This document shows positions 13,465 to 49,700 of a stretch of DNA of 64,000 bases, piece after piece; the stretch's first letter is position 1, and each line of letters starts with the position of its first letter. The position numbers and the translations under genes were made by a program. Source of the stretch: Mermis nigrescens (lineage: Eukaryota; Nematoda; Enoplea; Mermithida; Mermithidae); contig JAVLUZ010000412.1 in the NCBI GenBank assembly GCA_036768485.1, forward strand, positions 558,001-622,000, read 5' to 3'. The notes under the pieces were generated by a model. That model saw nothing but the letters and a program-made list of their open reading frames with translations, had not been told where the DNA came from and ran no database searches.

Positions 13465-13916
13465 TTACCTACATATATGATTGGACTTTGCGTGGCGTTT
13501 TATTCCAGCGGGCTAAAAAATATAAAAGCATGAAGAAATGGGTGCTAAAATAGACATGAACAGCAAGATTTTTTGCAATTACGCAGAAAGTCCGAAAAGA
13601 GATACTTAAAGAGTTACAGGAAAGCGGACCAATATTATTGGAATAATTAGGCTCTCTTCACAATCATGCAATGTTTTTATCGAAAAATTAGATTTTGAAA
13701 TTACGCGTGGTTGTACAACGAAATTCGCAAAATATTCTATTCAGCTCAATCTGATACAATTTCCGTGGCAGACTGTATTTGCTACAGATAATGTTGTACT
13801 TCAGCCTTTATTTGTTAGCTTATTACTTGGATTGAGATAGAATTTCAGAATTAAGCTGAACTCTGTTGGATGTATAAACATATGTAAGGCGAAAATTATT
13901 TTATAATGGTTCCGTA
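13465..13916. other. unassigned AT-rich intergenic or intronic sequence
   Basis: Nothing recognisable on either strand: no exon with supported splice sites and no repeat shared with the rest of the window. Confidence 0.5.
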
Positions 13917-14524
13917 TATACAGGGCGGCCCATAAAAAAGGCTACGATTAAATAGGTCATTACTTCGGCTGATGTGAACATGAAACTTAAGGACCGGCTG
14001 CATTAGATAGATAAAAGTGTCTTCCTTTGAGCAGTCTTAAATTTTTTTGGCCATATGTCAAGGGTTCGGGCCCCACTACGGTCTGTTTACACCCTACTTT
14101 AATATTGTTTCATTGCCAATAGCGTAATTGGTCCTGCCATCAATTTGCGTCCTCTTTTGACAATATCCTAAAATTTTTGTGCTTAGTAGGACGAGTATCA
14201 GCTCTGAGGGTTTAAACAATGCGCTAATTAATTTTTGTGACTGGAATTATTGCCAAAATATTAAAAAAGGATACCGACATATGCAGTAACATGATACACG
14301 TGCAATGCTGAAACTCTAGGTTTTAAAGAATGTCAGAGTGAGATGTAAACAAATTACTTCAGTGCATGAACCGCTGGTAGCTGACCAAAATTTTCAATGA
14401 GGTTTAAACAAACACACGTTTATCTATCTCATGCAGCTGATACAAAAGTTTTATGTTTACGTCAGCCGAAGTTACGACCTATTAAATCAAAAAGTAGCCT
14501 TTTTATGACACAACATGTATATAG
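13917..14524. mobile_element. family F MITE (Tc1/mariner-like), copy 1
   Basis: Long imperfect terminal inverted repeats. The left end runs CAGGGCGGCCCAT, AAAAAAGGCTAC, then TAGGTCATTACTTCGGCTGA. The right end is its reverse complement (TCAGCCGAAGTTACGACCTA, then GTAGCCTTTTTATG). It is about 600 bp, bordered by TA, and has no ORF. CAGGG-type ends and TA targets are typical of Tc1/mariner MITEs (family knowledge). Related copies lie at 32219-32788 and about 43925-44795. Confidence 0.75.
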
Positions 14525-14794
14525 ACACTGTCTATCATAGATGCACACGGTCAGGGTCGACGTGGGGGGGGGTTAAATCTCAAAAATCCAAAACAGTTAA
14601 TTTAACGTTCACTATCTCTTTTGCTGTATAGCCTATAAAAGTAGTCTACAAAACGTTTTTTCGTGGTGATGTCGCATTTTAAAAGCATTTTTAGTCCATT
14701 TTGACTGCATTATATCACTTTTAACACTAAAAAATGCAAACATTTATCAATTTTTGGCGCTTTTTGAGTAAAAAGTACGTAAAAGTGCTAATCT

Positions 14795-15716
14795 GGGCCC
14801 AGTTGCACCAAACTAGGAGTGTAACAGTTAGGAGTAAAGGTGTAAATTTCGGTTGCACCATCTAGGAGCTAGGAGTCTCCTAAATCAGGAGTGTAGGAGT
14901 AACATTAGGAGCAAAGAGGACGTTTTAGGAGCAAGTTAAGGCGTAATTTTTCAGGTGGGTTGCACCACGATTAGGAGTGTTTTTTAGGAGTAAATTTACT
15001 CCTTATCTTTGCACAAAATGTCAGGAGTGTCCGTTCTCTCCTAAAGCTGTCGGTTGTATTGAATTAGTCTTTTTTTGACCGCGATGAATAGTACTAGCAG
15101 TGATAGCGATGATGAAATTATTGAACAAATACGCCGAAAAAGAGTCTGCAAGCAAGCAGCGTATTAATTTTGATGTTGATAATTTCGAAGAATGCTTTTG
15201 ACTGTCGCGGCAAGACGGAACGTGTTTGGTTGATAATTGGACGGTTTTTACAGCTAAAGAGTTACACAGGGCACTTTCTCCAAAGCGACAGATTTTATCA
15301 GCTCTAAGATTCTTAGCTACCGGAAAATTTTAGGATATTGTTGGTGATGCTCTTGGTTAGCATAAGTCTACTGTTTGTCGGAAAATTCGATCTGTTGTTC
15401 AGCTTATTAATGAACATATTTGGCATACAGTCGCAGATTCTCCAAATAGCTTGGCTGAGTTGACTGAAAATGCTCGAAAATTTATGGACATTGCAAAAAT
15501 CCGGTCTAAGAAACTCCTAGAAACACTCTAAATTACTCCTAAAATTACTCCTAGTTAGGAGTCTAAGAGTGAAGAGAGTTTACTCCTAGAAACCATGAAA
15601 AAATTACTCCTAGGTTAGGAGTAAGTGGTGCAACCCGATTTAGGAGACTCCTGAGCCAGGAGTAAATTTGCTCCTAACTCCTAACTCCTACACTCCTAGT
15701 TTGGTGCAATGGGCCC
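14795..15716. mobile_element. PIF/Harbinger-like DNA transposon relic
   Basis: Terminal inverted repeats begin GGGCCCAGTTGCACCAAACT at 14795 and are mirrored at 15690-15716 (TTTGGTGCAATGGGCCC). Both subterminal zones are packed with AGGAGT/ACTCCT hexamers in both orientations. The interior carries a decayed transposase fragment. The element is about 920 bp, too short to be autonomous. The 2-bp flanks (CT) match, but the canonical 3-bp Harbinger target duplication is not evident. Confidence 0.8.
15084..15531 (+). pseudogene. Harbinger (HARBI1-like) transposase N-terminal fragment, broken
   Basis: From the ATG at 15084 an acidic start reads MNSTSSDSDDEIIEQIRRKR. After a frame change it reads RALSPKRQILSALRFLATGK and then, past a stop, HKSTVCRKIRSVVQLINEHI. 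The pattern 'ALRF-ATG-F...GD--G-SKSTV-R-I' is the helix-turn-helix region of HARBI1-type transposases (family knowledge). At least three in-frame stops (two TAG, one TGA) and one frameshift break it. The DDE catalytic region is absent. It sits inside a MITE-like remnant and has no intact product. Confidence 0.75.
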
Positions 15717-16009
15717 CTGGTACGAAGCGCCGGAAAAATTTTGAAGTTTTTAATGCTTTTGACTTCAAAAATCATGCAAAAAAAAACGTTCTATCAGCTC
15801 AAAATCGCTGGACAGTACCTGTCCGACTGATACTTCGGGGGTGTCTATCATCTGTTTTACATTAGTTTGGGCATGAGTTTTTAGAATTTTTATTAACTAT
15901 GATACGACAGATTAAGATAATTATATGAATATCAGATCAGTACAATAATCGCAACTCAGCGTATTGCCGATGACAATTTTTATGTGTGACTTGTGAAAAA
16001 TTGTAAATT

Positions 16010-16140
16010 CTGGGGTCTGAGGAAGTCAGAAAATTTTCAAAAGTAAAAAGCGTCGAAAAACTGATGGTAGAAGCAAAACATTATTTTTCGACGTCCCATC
16101 GAGCTCTGTCCATTGGCATAAAAAATCACGAAAAAAACGA
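16010..16140. repeat. family A dispersed repeat, partial copy
   Basis: Shares 'tctggggtctga', 'aaaattttcaaaa', 'ttcgacgtcccatcgagctctgtccattggcat' with the better copy at 44385-44640. Confidence 0.6.
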
Positions 16141-16353
16141 AAATTTTATGGTGGATTTTCCGTATTCTATGGAGATGCTCCGTATTCTATCGTAATTTGC
16201 CGTATTCTATGGAAGTATTTTGGATTCTGGTGACTGAACCACAAACCCTTTATGCCCATATGCGATTCATTGATCAAATGTTGAAGCTTTTTTACGCGTG
16301 GTATGACATGGATTACTTAGATTCAAGCGGAGTAAGCCCAAGCTAACCCATAG

Positions 16354-38800
<22,447 letters not shown>

Positions 38801-39015
38801 GACATTTTATTTTCCCAAACTGGCGGATGAGAATAGATTGCGCAGTTTTTTACCCGCAAATGTCATATATCGTGCCTTTTGTTTATTACCGAGTATTTTC
38901 ATATTAACTCCGTATAATCACTTGTCTCTCATCTTGCTGTAATAGATGCAATTATAATTTATTAATGCGCATCGATTTACTTTTCTTTGTTGTAATATTC
39001 ACAGTTTTTGACGAG

Positions 39016-39021
39016 AATAAA
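39016..39021 (+). terminator. candidate polyadenylation signal for XPR1
   Basis: AATAAA about 215 bp after the XPR1 stop, in an AT-rich context. Other near-matches exist, so this is a guess at the functional one. Confidence 0.45.
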
Positions 39022-39184
39022 TATTTTTTAACGTATTTGTAAATGTCTTATTATTATACAAGTTATTTTTCATTGAGACGCACGAAACCTTGTGCGCGAA
39101 TAATTTTTGAATCGGTATACATCGACTACGAAAATGGTTCAAATTGATGGACCAGATGATGCTTATTTTTAGAATGACTTTGGA

Positions 39185-39740
39185 TCAAGGATCGAAAGCA
39201 GGTTTAAAGGGTGGTCGGCCGTCCCCAATCGGCCCAAAATAATTGGCGAGATTAAGAATGGATGTATAATTTGCAATGAATTTTTGCCGTCAGTAATCGT
39301 AATTTCTTAAATTTTCCGGCACTTATTTTAACTTTAGCGAAAATTGCGCGATGCGCCCGAAAATCTTCAAAATCTAGGTGGGAGGATGTTTAGAAGCTTG
39401 AATGACTGCTCGATTTCCTGTTTTTGCTGCATTTAACGCAGAGTGTTAGAAATTTTTGAAGTTACGTTCGAAAATAAGAGGAAAATATGCCGAAATAGCT
39501 ATTTTTGCTCTTGAAATCGTTTTAAAACGTATTTTTTGAGCAAAATTATTGCTTTTTTCGGTTGCCAAGAAAGTAAATAAATGCCATTCATGGGTATTAT
39601 CCAGCGCAAAGCGCCGGAAAAATTTGAGGCATTATGACCACTGACAGCCAAAAATTATTGCAAATTAAATATCAATCCTTTATCTCGCCAACTATTTCGG
39701 GCCAATAGGGAGGCGGCGCCTCCCTTAAATCTGCCCCTGG
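39185..39740. repeat. family E dispersed repeat
   Basis: 'aggtttaaagggtggtcggccgtccccaatcggcccaaaat', 'gtataatttgcaatgaatttttgccgtcagtaatc', core CCAGCGCAAAGCGCCGGAAA at about 39601, ending 'ggcggcgcctcccttaaatctgcccctggc'. Confidence 0.7.
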
Positions 39741-40679
39741 CTCGAACATGTTCTCGTATGTTTGCAAAATCGCACAAAACTTTTGATTAATTAGGCTTCT
39801 GCATATAGTGCTAGTACGTGTGCAGTGTACCTACATATATTTATACAGTGCGCACTGCGCATCGATTTTTGAGCCATTTAAGAAACCAACTTTTTGTGAT
39901 GTACAATTCTTTCCCTGATAATACATAATGTGCCTACTAGCAAAAAACTTCATTGGCCTACATCACTATGGAAAAATCGAAAAACTTCAACAGCAAAAGC
40001 AATGATTGAGCGAAGAACTGAAGAATACAGTCATTCACCAAAACCATTGATGAAACGATAAAAATAACTTCTTTGCATAAGTAGGTATGTACGTACTTAC
40101 CTTTCAGTACTATTGGACACAAAACTAATAATTTGAAAAAATTGTTTAAGCAAAGTGTGTCTTGCCAGGAAATAATATAGGAATTCCTAAAATATAAGAC
40201 ATTTTTTATTCTCTATCGAACATGTTCATGTCCTAGAGACGCGCGCGTGTTTCGGGTTTTTTTGATAAGTGATAGCGGGGAACCCTGACACGTATCTTAT
40301 CGAAGCTTATATATCCGCGAAGCTCTTGTAGCTCATTATTTATAACAAGCCTACGAGGTAAACTGCTAAATCAATAAGTTTACCCACTCGCAACATATTT
40401 TTAAGCTAATGAAAAGCGCAAGACGGTTTTTACGCCGCTTTGTGGATGCTATCGGCCGGCCGGATACAAAGCTGTCGTTCATTGCGTTTCGACACGCATT
40501 CCTCTAATCTTTCTTTAAAACGGGAAAATAAATTAAATTTTTAGAATCGAAGTGTTCTCCAGTTAAATATTCTTGACGCCACTATCGAATTTGATGGATG
40601 AGGAACGTTATTCTTGTGCCGTCACAGTCGGCTGAAAACGTCGGATCTACATAATTTTATTTCGACATATCGCAACGCA
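39741..40679. other. intergenic region between XPR1 and Basigin
   Basis: Expected to hold the Basigin promoter and 5' UTR. No clear TATA box or initiator could be assigned. Short upstream ATGs (for example 40594) precede the chosen start. Confidence 0.4.
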
Positions 40680-40737
40680 ATGCCATTAGCATTATATATC
40701 ATCAGCGCAATATTATTATTAATTGTATTTTTTGAAG
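40680..40737 (+). CDS. Bsg: Basigin exon 1: signal peptide
   Basis: The ATG at 40680 has G at -3. Nineteen hydrophobic residues end FFE; donor GTAAAC, phase 1. Chosen because phase and hydrophobicity fit exon 2; there is no transcript evidence. Confidence 0.78.
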
Positions 40738-43700
40738 GTAAACGTTCTTAGTTTCCATGACGGCTTTTTTATGTTAATTCATATGGATGAGGTATGGAGG
40801 AGTTATAAGCAAGCTTTTACATCACGATGCGTTGCTCATTCAACGATTTTAATTTGATAGATCTTTACCGTTCTTTCTCATGATTCTAACCAGTACATTC
40901 CATTCAGTATCATGTGGTTATCGTTGACATAAAGAGGCACGTAGCTGTGGGGGGGACTTGTTCCCCAAATTCTGAAAGTACGACGAGTTTCTTTCGCAAG
41001 GGTCCCCCCACCCGAAGGAAAAAATGTTAATTCTGGATTTTTAAGTAAACGTGATGAATATGTCAAAATTTTCTGACGCTTTGCGTATGATTATTTATTT
41101 TCCGTACCTATTGCTTTTGTTTGCGATATACAAGATTGAGTTTAATTGAGTAAAACAAGCTTAAAAATTTTTCAGCAGGGTTGAGCTTGGAAAAGATGTA
41201 CATACTTCTTGAATATGATTGAAATCAGCTTGAATTTTTTATATTGTTTTAAAAATATTTTCTCTAAAACGTATAGCTTGCTGAGAAACGGTCAAAAGCA
41301 ACATTATTTTTGTCTATCTTCAAGTAATTGTTGACATATTCGACTTTAAAATTTAAGTCTCCCGAATCCAGAAGGCCAGTGTGCCTCGACATAAATAGCG
41401 TATCCTTGCGATATTTTACAAAAATAAACCAAAATATGAAGAAATAATGCGTCAAACCTTGATCAAATCGTTTGATTTTTTAGATTGTCAGCCAGCTCGA
41501 CATTTAGCGATAACTTTATACAGTCCGAAAGGCATTGCACTGCGTCGGAACGCGTTATACCTAAATTCAAACGATCAGAATGTATATAAAATATTTTGTG
41601 GTCTACCACCGGGAGAGCTGCCAAACTCAGGTAAAGTTGCAAGACTATGAGATTTGCTGAGTACTTTCCTCGTAATGAGCCAGGGAACGGTTGAAAAATC
41701 AACTGCAGACTGTTTTTTTCGTGCTAACATTTTTGGTTCAAACGTTTCGGGTACCTACAAAGATTTTCAGGAAATTTCTCATTTTCAAAATTTCATTTTT
41801 TTTATTGAGAGCAATCAGCAGCAATTTAGTTCCATAGAAATAATAACATAGGTTCGATTTCTCCGTCTTAATTCAGTGCGATGTATCCGAAACTTAGAAA
41901 AATCTAGACTGAAAAATCGCTAAAAATTATTTAAATGCTTCAAACCTATATCTTCGTAGCTGAAGAAAATTGTTGAGTTATTACTAGACATGCGCATGGG
42001 GGTTTTGTGGGGGTCTAAACCCCCAGAATGGAAAAATGGGAAATTTTTGCGGGGAAAGACGGATGAAAATCAAAAATGTTTTTAAAAAGTGCTTAAAATA
42101 GATCAGAAACTGTGTAATAAAGCAGGGTTACATTTTATAGCGCTTAAACAAGTTTTTGAGATCATTTTGGCCCAAAAATCTAAATTCTTGACTCCCTCAT
42201 CGGCTGATCCCTCAGATCGGCCATGCTGTGCATCTATAATTCTTACTCCTTAACTACATTGTGAAATGAGAGGCGGTTGAATCCCAGTTTTGACTCTGCC
42301 TTGTCCCTGTTTTGTCGTGAATTTAAGGGAAATCAGTCGAAAATCCGATGAAAAAATCTGAAATACACAGATTTGCAGCTGGGATACATTCGTTTATTAG
42401 ATTCCCGTTTTTGATTCGCCTCAGTCGTTGAGCGTTATTTACAGGATCCCTTATTTGACTTTTGGTATTTAACTTAAAATCTTTTAAAATTGAAGTTTAA
42501 CTTAAGGAAAAGACTTTCGTTTGGTTTATGATTATTTATCTGCGAGATAATCATTTTTTGATGGTGATTGATTGAAAAGTATTAAATATTAAAATAAAAT
42601 TCATACAGATCAGGTATTAAGTAATGGCTAATAATGTCTTTCGAAATATAAAATGTATCTCGCATTCTTATAATCGCAAGTTTTAGGGCATATCAAGGAT
42701 AGTCTAACATTCACCTGGATTCCGATCGGTGACCATGGATATGGCAATATCACCGATGGATCTTTCAATGCCTCGCTGGCTTTGAGTGGAGCTCTCCCGA
42801 AGTCCATTTTAAATTTCAACTGCACAACGAAGAAACCAACCCAGGAATTCTTGCCAACGACTTTTAAATTCTATAAAAGCAGTATGGTTACTCGTATAAG
42901 AGAATAAATGAAAAATGTTCCCTATTATTTCTATTGAAAAGGTTCGCAGCATAAATGAGAATGCTTTTTTACTAATTTCATGCATTTTCGCTTTCATAAT
43001 CAAATGTTAATTTAGCTTTCGACAAGCATGAAACCGCCCAACAGCTTGTCAAACACATGGATTAATAGCTAACTTTTAAATTAGCAGGACCTCAAACCTA
43101 CAAGAAATTCTACTCTCGCATGCGCAACGAAAAGTCGTTTTTTATATATAACTTCAAACTCAAATACCAGTCTACTCTTGAAATTGTCTGATTGATTCAT
43201 AAATCTTTTAAGAAGCTCATGAAGAACGAAAATTTGAATAACAAGGAGAATTCCGCAGCCTTTACTTAAAGGATTTATGTCACTTTGGACTACCAATGAG
43301 CAAAAATTTCGTGTTAAAATTTTCAATATTGAAGAAATCCATCCTAAATTCATCCTTAATTCGTCAAATAAATTTACCTACATAGATCGCTTTTTTGTTT
43401 ATTCAATGCAGGCACTCATAAACCAAAGCAATCGCACTTATGTACACCAATTTCGTTGGAATAATCTGGTATTGCGATTCTTTTGTCTTTCCTGTATTAT
43501 TGATTGCAAGAAAGTCGAGATTTTTATTTTTCCTAGAAAAAGTTTCGATTTTAAAATGTGTTGACGTTTACATTCCTTGTCTTATTCCTTACTTTTTCCA
43601 GACATTACTTTTTCAGGTATACAATATCATAGACAGGATCGTATTTAAGAGGGGTGGGGGCGGCTGTCCCCCTAGACCGAATGCTTGCAAAGGTGGGAAA

Positions 43701-46700
43701 ACTGTATCAGTTCCTTAGAGAACCTCCAGGTTCTCGGCTCGTGCATTATGTGAAACACTATCTATAATTTTGCCTCAAGCGCGACTTTTCACAGTCTATT
43801 TAGAAAGGAAAATTTTTTTTCAAAAAATTTCGGATTTTGTGACCTTAATGGCTAATAAACGTCTGAAAATGTGACTTTTAATTGTTATTTCAACGAAGTT
43901 TCTTTGCTATATACCAATTAATATAAGGCCCGTTCTGCGAATCCATTGGCCTGTGGCATATAAAAGGGCTACATTTTAATGTCACTTCATAACTTGAGCA
44001 ATTATTGACATAAAATTTTAAAACCAGTTTGCAGTAGATAGATAAAAATGTCTTTGCTTAAACCGTATTAAAAATGTTGGCAAGCTACCAGCGGTTCGTG
44101 CGCTACTGCGATTTGTTTACACCTCACTTTAACATTGTTCAAACCCCAGTGTTTCTGCATTGTTGTATCACATGCTGCGGTAGGTATCCTTTTTTACAAT
44201 TCATGCAGTCAAAAAAATTAGCTAACTCATTGTCTAAACTCTCAGTGTGGATACACGTTCTATTAAGCGCAAAAACTTCAAGATATTGTCAGAGAGAGAG
44301 AGAGCATAGGTGGCAAAACCATGGCGCTTTTGGCGTCATTAAAGTCGGACGTAAACAAATCGCTCTAATACCCGAACCACCATACGTGGGCAGCGAGAAA
44401 ATTCTGGGGGGTGCAAGATTTTTTGAAGGTCGAAAAATGGCCTTAAAAGTGGTGGTATGACGATAAAAACACCATTTTTCGACGTTTCTCATCAAGCGCT
44501 ATCCATTGGCATCAAAAAATTGCGAAAAAGACGAAAAAATTTTCAAAAATTGAATTCTGGGGGGTATTTTGATTTCTGGGGGTATTTTTGGTTTCTGGGG
44601 GGTTGCATACCCCCCAAACCCCCCTTGCAGTGTGCGAACCACTAATATTGGGTCAACATTTTTTGCATAAATTGAAAGAAGACGTTCGTATCTACATAAT
44701 TCAGTTAGTCCTTAAGTTTTACGTTCATATCATCAGAAGTTATGACCTGTTATATCGGAGTGAAGCCTTTTTTGGATTACTCTGTATATGTATTAAATTT
44801 GCATGAGTTCGTAGGAAGTAGGTTTAATATTATATAGGATACAAAGATGCACTCATGTTTTAACTACAGGTAAATTGGTTCTGACTGACACTTCGTCCAG
44901 CTTAATTTTTTTAAATTGGTCGGATCCTCAACTGACGCCCATTCAGCTATCATGTCGTCCGCCCGTTTCTCCTAAATTGCAACTCCATAATTCGAAGATC
45001 AGATGGTTTTTAGATGAGCACGAAATCCAAGACTCAAAAAGGGTACTTATCTACATTTTCCTCCCACTTTGGATATTATCCTGGATAAAACAATAATATA
45101 TTTTCTTAGGTGCAAATTCACGATGGGAATGGCACGCTAACAATTAATCATCCGATGTACACTGATATGGGAATATACTTATGCAAAGTGGCAGACGATA
45201 TGACCGTATTTGCTTCCTACAGTATTGTAGGTAAAAACTATCATTTTTGGTAGCGATTCGCATGATTCTCATTTAATTTCGTTCGCGAGCGATCTTTTCG
45301 AAGAATGCTCAAGTGAATTTATATTTTCAAAAATAGTTATCTTTCTCAATATAAGCCAAATTTGTATTTTATTTTTGGCAATTTGGTTTCTTTTTATATT
45401 TTAAATACTTATTCATTTTATTATGATTACTTAATATTTTTATTCATCATTATTATATTTATTATATTTATTAGTTTATTGCTGTTTTTAATTTATTTTA
45501 TATGGCTAACCACTATTTTGCGAAAGTCAGATCATTTAATTATTTATACCACTATTTTGCGTCATTTTGCATCATATTAGCAGAAGTTATACTGATTTTG
45601 AAAGGAAATTCAAAAAAATGAAAAATGTTCCTCAGAATATTTAGCAATAAAATCGTTTCTACGACACATACATACTTTCCTTTTTTCTTGTAATTTTGAA
45701 CATGTCTTTATGTGGCAAAAGCCTTGATTCTATGGCATCGTAATTTTATATGACGCAAAGATATTATTGAAGTGATTTTTAAGGGTTAATTAATTATCAG
45801 TTCTTTCTTTTCTAGAAACTAGAAATTTGTAATCTGTAAAACACCAAATCTGGCTCTAGGATCTAAAAGTATAATCAATACGAATCGCCATCAACGTACT
45901 TTCTGTCAAGTCTTTACTTGTGATCTGAGAGGATTAAAGCATTTGAGCAAGATTGAACTCGTCCATCTCAAAGGATGATGCCGAGCTGTGCAACGGCACT
46001 ACGGTTGCAAATCCCAGAATGGAAAATGGGAAATTTTCATGGGAAGTATGAGGCAAAATAAAGACCAAGAATGGATAAAAACGAAAATTTTTTCAAAAGT
46101 GCTCAAAATTGAACAGAAACTGTAGATGAGCATATTTTTTACACAGTTTTAGCATTTATGCTAGTTTTCGTGGTCATTTTGTCCCAAAAAAGCTCACTTA
46201 TTAACTCCCCAAACCCCTACAGCAGGTGCACAGCATGGCCACCGTACATGGATTGCAGCCGAATTCTGGGGGTCAGATGGGACAAAATTGTTAAAAATAG
46301 CACCAAAAATTCAGTTATAAGGGGATTTATCGATTTTTGGGGTTTCACTTTCTAGGAGGGTGGAAACCCCCTAAATCCCCCACGCTCATGTACAATGGCC
46401 TTTCTCGATGATAATTAGAGAGAGAGAGCGCTTTGTGATATAAATACTAAAATCGCTAGAAATACGCGTAAATTCACAGTTTTTGGTCAGTATCAAGACT
46501 TTTGCAGAAAAGTATGGATTCTTATGTTTTTTGACCTTAATTTATGCCTTATTCTCCCCAGAAACGTTTCCTGTTCTTCCTTTTGACATGTGTTTTGTGA
46601 GCTAGAAATTCACAATGAAACAATTTGTGGAAATTTAAATCAAATTATGCTTTACTTTCAGAAACGTTATTGTTCAAATATGTTGGTCTACCTTTTCGTA

Positions 46701-49700
46701 ATATATTTCACTCATTCAAAAACTGTCAGGTTGCGAAAGACATCATAAAACACACTTAAACTTTAATTCTCCCTTAAAATTTATAATAAAGGATGTGGCT
46801 GCTTACAATCGCCAACATTGAAAAGCATTTTGCGACTACTGCGCATAACCGTTTTGAAATAAATAATGCTTGTAATTCAGGTGCTCCAACGATACCGTCA
46901 AAATTTGCCGTTGATCAGAAAGATAGTGTTATAGTAAATATCGGCGAAAATGCAACTATTTTTCACGAAATTTTCGCTAATCCGTTAAATCCGATTAAGA
47001 TACGATGGCAGAGAAAAGTTGGTGATACAGTGGAACACTTCGGTAAGTTTAATACATTAAACTGAAATATTTCACACATAAATGGCATCATACGAAACAA
47101 ATGTCGCTCTTAGCATAGTTTTTATTCAAAATATTTCATCGGTACTCAAAACATTTAGTGGGATTGAGTTGTTTCACTTAAGAAAACGTTTAACACGTTA
47201 AAAATTTCTAACTTATGCGGAATACGTATTCATCGCACAAAAGAAAAATAAGTGCTGAACTAGCCCTGCTTTGAACTTCTAACTACTGTAAATGTAGGGG
47301 CCTGCGTCTACAAGAGCGACACAGACCGGCCTAACATTACCTTCGAGATTTCACCTAGGTACGTAGGTACTTAAGTCTACGCTTAGTGCTGGCCCCGATC
47401 ATGCAGCCCTGGATAGCTTTCGATCTTTGGACCCTTACAGACCTTACGGCTTCGATCCCCTCAGCCCTAATATTGCTGGCTGCTTCTTGTCGGGTGATCT
47501 CAGCAGCTACGCCCTAAGACCTAAGGCTACCTACCTAGTCTCGGTATTTGCCGCGGAGGTCAGTTGACCTATCTCAAGCTCAAGTTGTTTATTTAACTTA
47601 TTTTCCAATCAGTGCCAGAATCGAAATGTTTTTGGTTCCTAATACGTGTAGCACGCTGAACTATGAAAACAACAACAACGAGCTCTATGCTGATCAATCA
47701 TCCTTAAAAATTAGATAATATTTTTGAACAATTTTTGGGTTGAGAAATAGAATTATGATTTCCAAATAAAATAAGCTATCATACGAAATTTACCTATCAG
47801 TCCACTATGATGGGAAGAAGTCCTCGACGTGGGTGTGGCCGACCTAACCCTCGGTATAACCAAAAACCACTGGGTAGGTTTTCTATATTTTAATTCGACG
47901 AAGAATTAACGGCCTATAGCCGGACAACAAAAATAAGCAACAAGAAAACGAAAACGTACGGACTATACAATCGTACGACTGGCCAACGAAAAAGCCAACA
48001 GCCAGACTACACTACAACGTTAAGTACACTGGCCTCAAGGACCATTACAGTAAAATAAACAAAGATCAATTTAACATAATACTGATAAGCTTTTATCTCA
48101 GATCGAAAGTTCTCGATTACACAAGCGGTATGCATGAAACAATTACTATTATCATACACTTAACTCTATGCTACCGGACAAGTATCTAGATGTTTTTTAT
48201 TATTGAAAATTTGGGGAAATAATGGGAAGACCGAAGGCATAGCCCACAGTACACTATCATAGATAGCTATTAGTATTGGCTATGTGATGGCTATCGCGAA
48301 CTGCTAAGGCAAGTTCGCCTACCGTGTAACTCTCAGTTACACTCCCCCACGTATAGAAAAAAATTAGTAACGAAGTGGAGAATTTTTTCGGGAGTACTCC
48401 ATCAACACTAGCGTCGGCGACGCTCTACAACTCGGCTCTCTGGCGTTCGCAACGCCTCTACTCTGGCGTTCGCAACGCCTCATCCTGAGCGAACGTGAAA
48501 AACGAAAATAAAAAGAACAAAAAAATAACAAATAACGATAACAAGTAACGGTCAACGCATGACCTCGTTCGCACTCAGGAAACCTCTCGAGCAACACTCT
48601 CAATGGCGCTAGGGATAACTATATTGTTGCCCGAGTAATGATGAACTCCGGTCTTGGACAACATAGCATAATATTCGATTATGCTGTCCCATCAGCCTTC
48701 TTCAGTCCCCGGGTAATGAGAAAAATTTTGAATTGAAAAAGTGTATAGATTGGGTGTAAATTAACCCCTTGTCCGTTAAAGAGTTAAGATACCATAATAG
48801 TAACACCGCTATTTGAGCAAAAGACAAATTAAAATACGGAATGATAAGGCAAAATTATGCTGTGCTGAGCAAAATTAAAGTCACTGACAAGTTAAAACAC
48901 GAGGTAACGATAAAAATGAGAAAAAATGGCAAATTATGCGAGATAACTGGGAAAATACGAGCACCGTCAAAGAAAAATTTACAGCAAGAGAAAAAATGAC
49001 AAGAGCAAAAATACACAGGAAATAAACGATACATGAAGTCCTGGAATCCACATCAGGACAAAAACGAAAAAATTGACGAAAAAGCTGCTGGTCGAATTTG
49101 ACGCCAAACGCAGAGTTCCAAAAAGTTCTGTACGTCAAACTTGTGAAGATAATTGGCCTTCAAGCCATGCGGTTTTCCGCGACGTTGTTGACGTTGAAAA
49201 TATTCTTGATCCGATTCAGGTTTGCGATGCGTATTCGAACGCTCGCGATACTGGTATGGCGATTGCCTACGCCGGTACATATGTTGGCGTAAGCGTCGAT
49301 GTGGATTGACTGGTCGATCGTCCTCCTCAAAATCGTCGTCATCCTCGTAGTCGTCTGCGTAACGACGCGGTATAGGTGGCGTCGGAGTGAATAATTGCTC
49401 CGGCGTAAAACCATACGATTGTTCACGTGAAGGTTCGCGTGGACGCTGTTGTTGTTGCGTAGCAGGCCACGGTTTAGGCAAAAGTGGACCGGGTTGAGGT
49501 TGTGGCTGATAGACCCCAGTGGCTGATTGACTTTGTTCCAACGGTGAGCAATACAATTGATCCCATTGCTGATGTTGACGGGATTGTGACCGGCCCCGAT
49601 GAGTTCCGTGGTTCGACTGAAGCTGACGGCAATATTCATAAGGCTGCTGCTGTCGCGGGCGCGACAGATGACCAGCATCGGCCTGTGAATACGCCTTGGA

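Larger units (their letters stand above)
14625..15860. repeat. family B repeat copy split by the Harbinger element
   Basis: The left part (about 14625-14794) and right part (15717-15860) together resemble other family B copies: 'tttttggcgctttttgag...' before the break and ACGAAGCGCCGGAAAAATTT with CTATCAGCTCAAAATCGC after it. The 14795-15716 element interrupts it. Confidence 0.6.
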
